From positions 1-58,623 of the forward strand of contig JACPDG010000050.1 of NCBI GenBank assembly GCA_016184125.1: a stretch of DNA of 58,623 nt, given 5' to 3'. The notes beneath the pieces are model-generated. The model saw only the letters and a program-made list of their open reading frames with translations. It searched no databases and was not told where the DNA came from. Source of the DNA: Candidatus Rokuibacteriota bacterium. Its GTDB lineage: Bacteria > Methylomirabilota > Methylomirabilia > Rokubacteriales > CSP1-6. How positions within the stretch are numbered: the first letter of the stretch is position 1; each line of letters begins with the position of its first letter. Both the position numbers and the translations under genes were made by a program. Positions 56,380 to 58,623 of the stretch are shown one piece after another.

Positions 56380-58623
56380 TCACTCGCGCGTCGCGGTGTT
56401 CGGGCAGATCTGGCTGTAGGCGCAGTACCGGCAGGCGCGGAACGACGGCGTCGCGTCGAAGCGCCGCGCTCGGATCCCCACCGCCGCGGCGCGAACCGCC
56501 TCCGTCGCCTCGTCGAGGTCTTCCCGGACGGGCGTGTGACGCCCCACGAGGTTCGCGTCGACGAAGCGCAGCTCCACGCGGATCGGTAACGCGCCCGTCA
56601 TCCGGGACCACGCGAGCGAGTAGATCTTGAGCTGCAGGCTGTCCATCGCCCGCCGGTCCGCGTCCTTCTGGCGCGCGAGGTCGCCCGTCTTGTAGTCGAT
56701 GATCACGGCGCCGAGCGGCTCCTCGTCGACGCGGTCGAGCCGCCCGCGGACGCGATCGCGCCCGACGGAGAAGCCGAACTCCTTCTCCACGAAGGACGGC
56801 CGGACGCCGTGGGCTTCCTCCTCGTGCCAGAAGCGTTCGAGCGCCTGGCGTCCCGCGATTTTGCGTGCTTCCTCGTGCTCGCGCGTCAGGAAGCCCTCGG
56901 CCCGCTCGCCGTCCGGCCGGTCGTGCAGGATGTCCTCGCCCCTCCACGCGCGCTCGTAGGCCGCGAGGAGATCCTCCAGCGGCGTGTAGTTCCCCGCCGC
57001 GCGGCGTCGCAGGTAGTGCTCGACGGTCTTGTGCACGATGGAGCCGTACGCGACCGTGTGGTGACGGCGGATCGGCACACGCAGCACGTGGACGTACCGG
57101 TACTTGAGCGGACACGTCTCGTAGTCGTCGATCTGCTTGTGGCTGATCGTGAGCTCGTCGTCCGGGCCGAGCGGCGGCTCGGGCTCGGTCCCCGGCGCGG
57201 GCGGCGGCGCGAAGCGCTCGATCTCCTGCGCTGCGGTGGACCGGCGCGGGCGCGCCGCCTCCTTCGGCAGGTCGAGCGCCTCGAGCACGAACTGGCTCAC
57301 CTTCCGCGGCCGGCTGCCGCCATAGTCGCGCGCGCTCGTCAGGAAGAGCTCGCGCTTCGCGCGTGTCATGCCGACGTAGAAGAGGCGGCGCTCTTCCTGG
57401 ACGTGGAAGTCGCCGGACGGCAGCGTGTCCTTCACCAGCTCCGCGGGGACCTCGAGCATCTCGGATCGGCGGCGCAGCGGGAAGCGGTCCTGCACGACGC
57501 CCACGAGGAAGACGACGGGGAACTCGAGCCCCTTGGCCTTGTGCACCGTCATGACCCGCACCGCCGGCGTCTCGATGTCCGCCTCGGCCACCGCCGGGTC
57601 CTCGCCGGCATCGATGAGCGCGTCGAGGTGCTTCACGAACTCCCGCACGTTGTCGTAGCGCAGCGCCTTGGACGCCTCCTGCACGCGCCGGAAGAATCGC
57701 GCGACGTTCTGGACCTCCGCCTCGTCGCGCGCGGTCTTCGCGGCCGACATCCGCGCGAGCCACCCGGTGTCGGCGAGGAACTGGTAGAGGAGCTCCCCGG
57801 TCGGCACCTCGCGCCCGAGCTCCATGTAGCGCTCGACGTCGGCGACGAGCCGGCGCATGGCGCTCGTCCCGTCCTCGCTCAGCGCGTCACGCAGCTCCGG
57901 CGTCTCGGGCACCATCCGGAGCACGTCGAAGAGCCACCGATGCCGGCGGTCGGCGTACGTCGAGCAGCGCGTGAGGTCCACGATCGGCACCTGGTAGAGG
58001 TCGGACGAGGCCAGGTAGTGCAGGCTGACCGACTCGTCGGGATGCGCGACGGATCGAAGGAACGCGATCAGCAGGCGCACCTCCGGACGGCCGTAGAGCC
58101 CGGCGTTGCCCGAGAACGTCCACGGCACGCCGCGCAGGTTCAGGGAGCGGAGGAACTGATCGGCGTCCTTGTTCGAGCGCACGAGGACGGCGACGTCGCT
58201 CGGCCGCCAGTCGCCCGCGTCGGCGCGCTCGCGGATCAGCTCTGCGACGGCGTCCGCTTCCTGCGTGGCGGTCTCGTAGTGCAGGTGCGCCGGCTCGGGT
58301 CCGTCCGGCTCGCGCACCGCGGCGAGGCGCTTGGTGATGCCGTGCTTCACCTCGAGGCGGTCGGGGTTGTTGTGGACGATGAGCCGGTACGCCGCCTCGA
58401 GGATCGCCTGGTGCGAGCGGTAGTTGTCGGTGAGCACGATCTGGCGCGCGTCCGGGTAGCGCTCGAGGAAACCCAGCACGTTGGAGATCGCGGCGCCGCG
58501 CCAACGATAGATCGCCTGGTCGTCGTCGGCGACGACGGCGAGGTTGGCGTGGCGCGCGGCGAGCAGCTTCACCAGGTCGAACTGCGCCAGGTTGGTGTCC
58601 TGGAACTCGTCGACGAGGATGTA
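56380..58623 (-). CDS. UvrD/Rep-type helicase with C-terminal Fe-S PD-(D/E)XK nuclease (partial, 5' end outside)
   Basis: 747 residues are visible; the N-terminal part with Walker A lies beyond the right edge. The frame is open from 58623: VDEFQDTN (Walker B), VVADDDQAIYRWRGA, VLTDNYRSHQAILEAAYRLI, VMTVHKAKGLEFPVVFLVGV and RLFYVGMTRAKRELFL are SF1 helicase motifs II to VI. From about residue 500 on it has a RecB-like nuclease: RGRLDRVDEEPLGAVIIDYK with the Asp and Asp-x-Lys residues, and four cysteines (YETCPLKY; CRYCAYSQICPN) for a 4Fe-4S cluster as in AddB and Cas4. A combined helicase-nuclease for double-strand break processing. Confidence 0.88.
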   Translation of the reverse strand, partial: YILVDEFQDTNLAQFDLVKLLAARHANLAVVADDDQAIYRWRGAAISNVLGFLERYPDARQIVLTDNYRSHQAILEAAYRLIVHNNPDRLEVKHGITKRLAAVREPDGPEPAHLHYETATQEADAVAELIRERADAGDWRPSDVAVLVRSNKDADQFLRSLNLRGVPWTFSGNAGLYGRPEVRLLIAFLRSVAHPDESVSLHYLASSDLYQVPIVDLTRCSTYADRRHRWLFDVLRMVPETPELRDALSEDGTSAMRRLVADVERYMELGREVPTGELLYQFLADTGWLARMSAAKTARDEAEVQNVARFFRRVQEASKALRYDNVREFVKHLDALIDAGEDPAVAEADIETPAVRVMTVHKAKGLEFPVVFLVGVVQDRFPLRRRSEMLEVPAELVKDTLPSGDFHVQEERRLFYVGMTRAKRELFLTSARDYGGSRPRKVSQFVLEALDLPKEAARPRRSTAAQEIERFAPPPAPGTEPEPPLGPDDELTISHKQIDDYETCPLKYRYVHVLRVPIRRHHTVAYGSIVHKTVEHYLRRRAAGNYTPLEDLLAAYERAWRGEDILHDRPDGERAEGFLTREHEEARKIAGRQALERFWHEEEAHGVRPSFVEKEFGFSVGRDRVRGRLDRVDEEPLGAVIIDYKTGDLARQKDADRRAMDSLQLKIYSLAWSRMTGALPIRVELRFVDANLVGRHTPVREDLDEATEAVRAAAVGIRARRFDATPSFRACRYCAYSQICPNTATRE

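Noticed and set aside
1..58623. tRNA, rRNA or riboswitch genes.
   Set aside because: Reading both strands I saw no cloverleaf with a TTCRA arm, no rRNA-like sequence, and no cobalamin-riboswitch box before the B12 mutase genes; a covariance search would be decisive.

Overview
The window comes from a high-GC soil-type bacterium. Its mix of CoA-linked catabolism, stand-alone xanthine-dehydrogenase-like molybdoenzymes, a hydantoinase pair, a split methylmalonyl-CoA-type mutase and a branched-chain amino acid (Liv) transporter most resembles Candidatus Rokubacteria / Methylomirabilota. That placement is inference from gene content and from a characteristic intergenic hairpin repeat; no marker gene (rRNA, ribosomal protein) is present. 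I saw no tRNA, rRNA, CRISPR array or intact insertion sequence.

Layout. 1-3500: the 5' end of a DUF222/HNH-like gene, then a wrecked type I restriction-modification island (hsdM tail, hsdS with an 11-bp duplication frameshift, collage of hsdR pieces) around one intact AbiEi antitoxin. 3500-4500: two uncharacterised DNA-binding-like genes. 4679-24182: one long minus-strand catabolic block (3-hydroxyacyl-CoA dehydrogenase, HpaB-like flavoprotein, acyl-CoA dehydrogenase, GntR/HutC regulator, HyuA-HyuB, second acyl-CoA dehydrogenase, thiolase plus OB-fold partner, two-subunit B12 mutase, molybdenum hydroxylase, CoA transferase, octopine-dehydrogenase-like enzyme, V4R protein). Many junctions in it are 4-base ATGA/GTGA overlaps. 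A TGTCTAGACA palindrome sits on the regulator's own promoter. 24321-31300: apt, a tiny PEP-CTERM-like secreted protein, HAD hydrolase, enoyl-CoA hydratase, rhodanese, alpha/beta hydrolase, PLP enzyme, DUF72 and a broken AI-2E-type permease. 31396-37972: a heme-c-binding cyclase and the livG-F-H-M-K set. 38129-50000: zinc ribbon, lytic transglycosylase, thioesterase, hydroxyacid-oxoacid transhydrogenase, NHL protein, second molybdoenzyme, TPR protein, Ogt with a C-terminal Ada zinc domain, NUDIX, DinG-like helicase and an FAD dehydrogenase. 50057-53368: fused E1 alpha-beta dehydrogenase and an enolase-superfamily enzyme. 53395-55362: a second graveyard of toxin-antitoxin and other gene stubs next to an apparently intact nucleotidyltransferase pair. 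55506-58623: HugZ-like protein and the C-terminal part of a UvrD-type helicase-nuclease.

Three themes stand out. First, a modular GC-rich hairpin repeat occurs about a dozen times, often within 3-8 bases of a stop codon; one copy is bracketed by a 25-bp duplication of the gene junction it interrupts. A second repeat forms two hairpins directly before two start codons and shows a compensatory base change. Second, the window holds many gene stubs in which the two ends of a protein are joined after loss of the middle (EthD, molybdoenzyme, HsdR, permease), plus an antitoxin gene split by a 476-bp insert between 11-bp direct repeats. Third, at least ten genes have a TAnnnT-type -10 box 6-11 bases before the start codon, suggesting leaderless or near-leaderless mRNAs.
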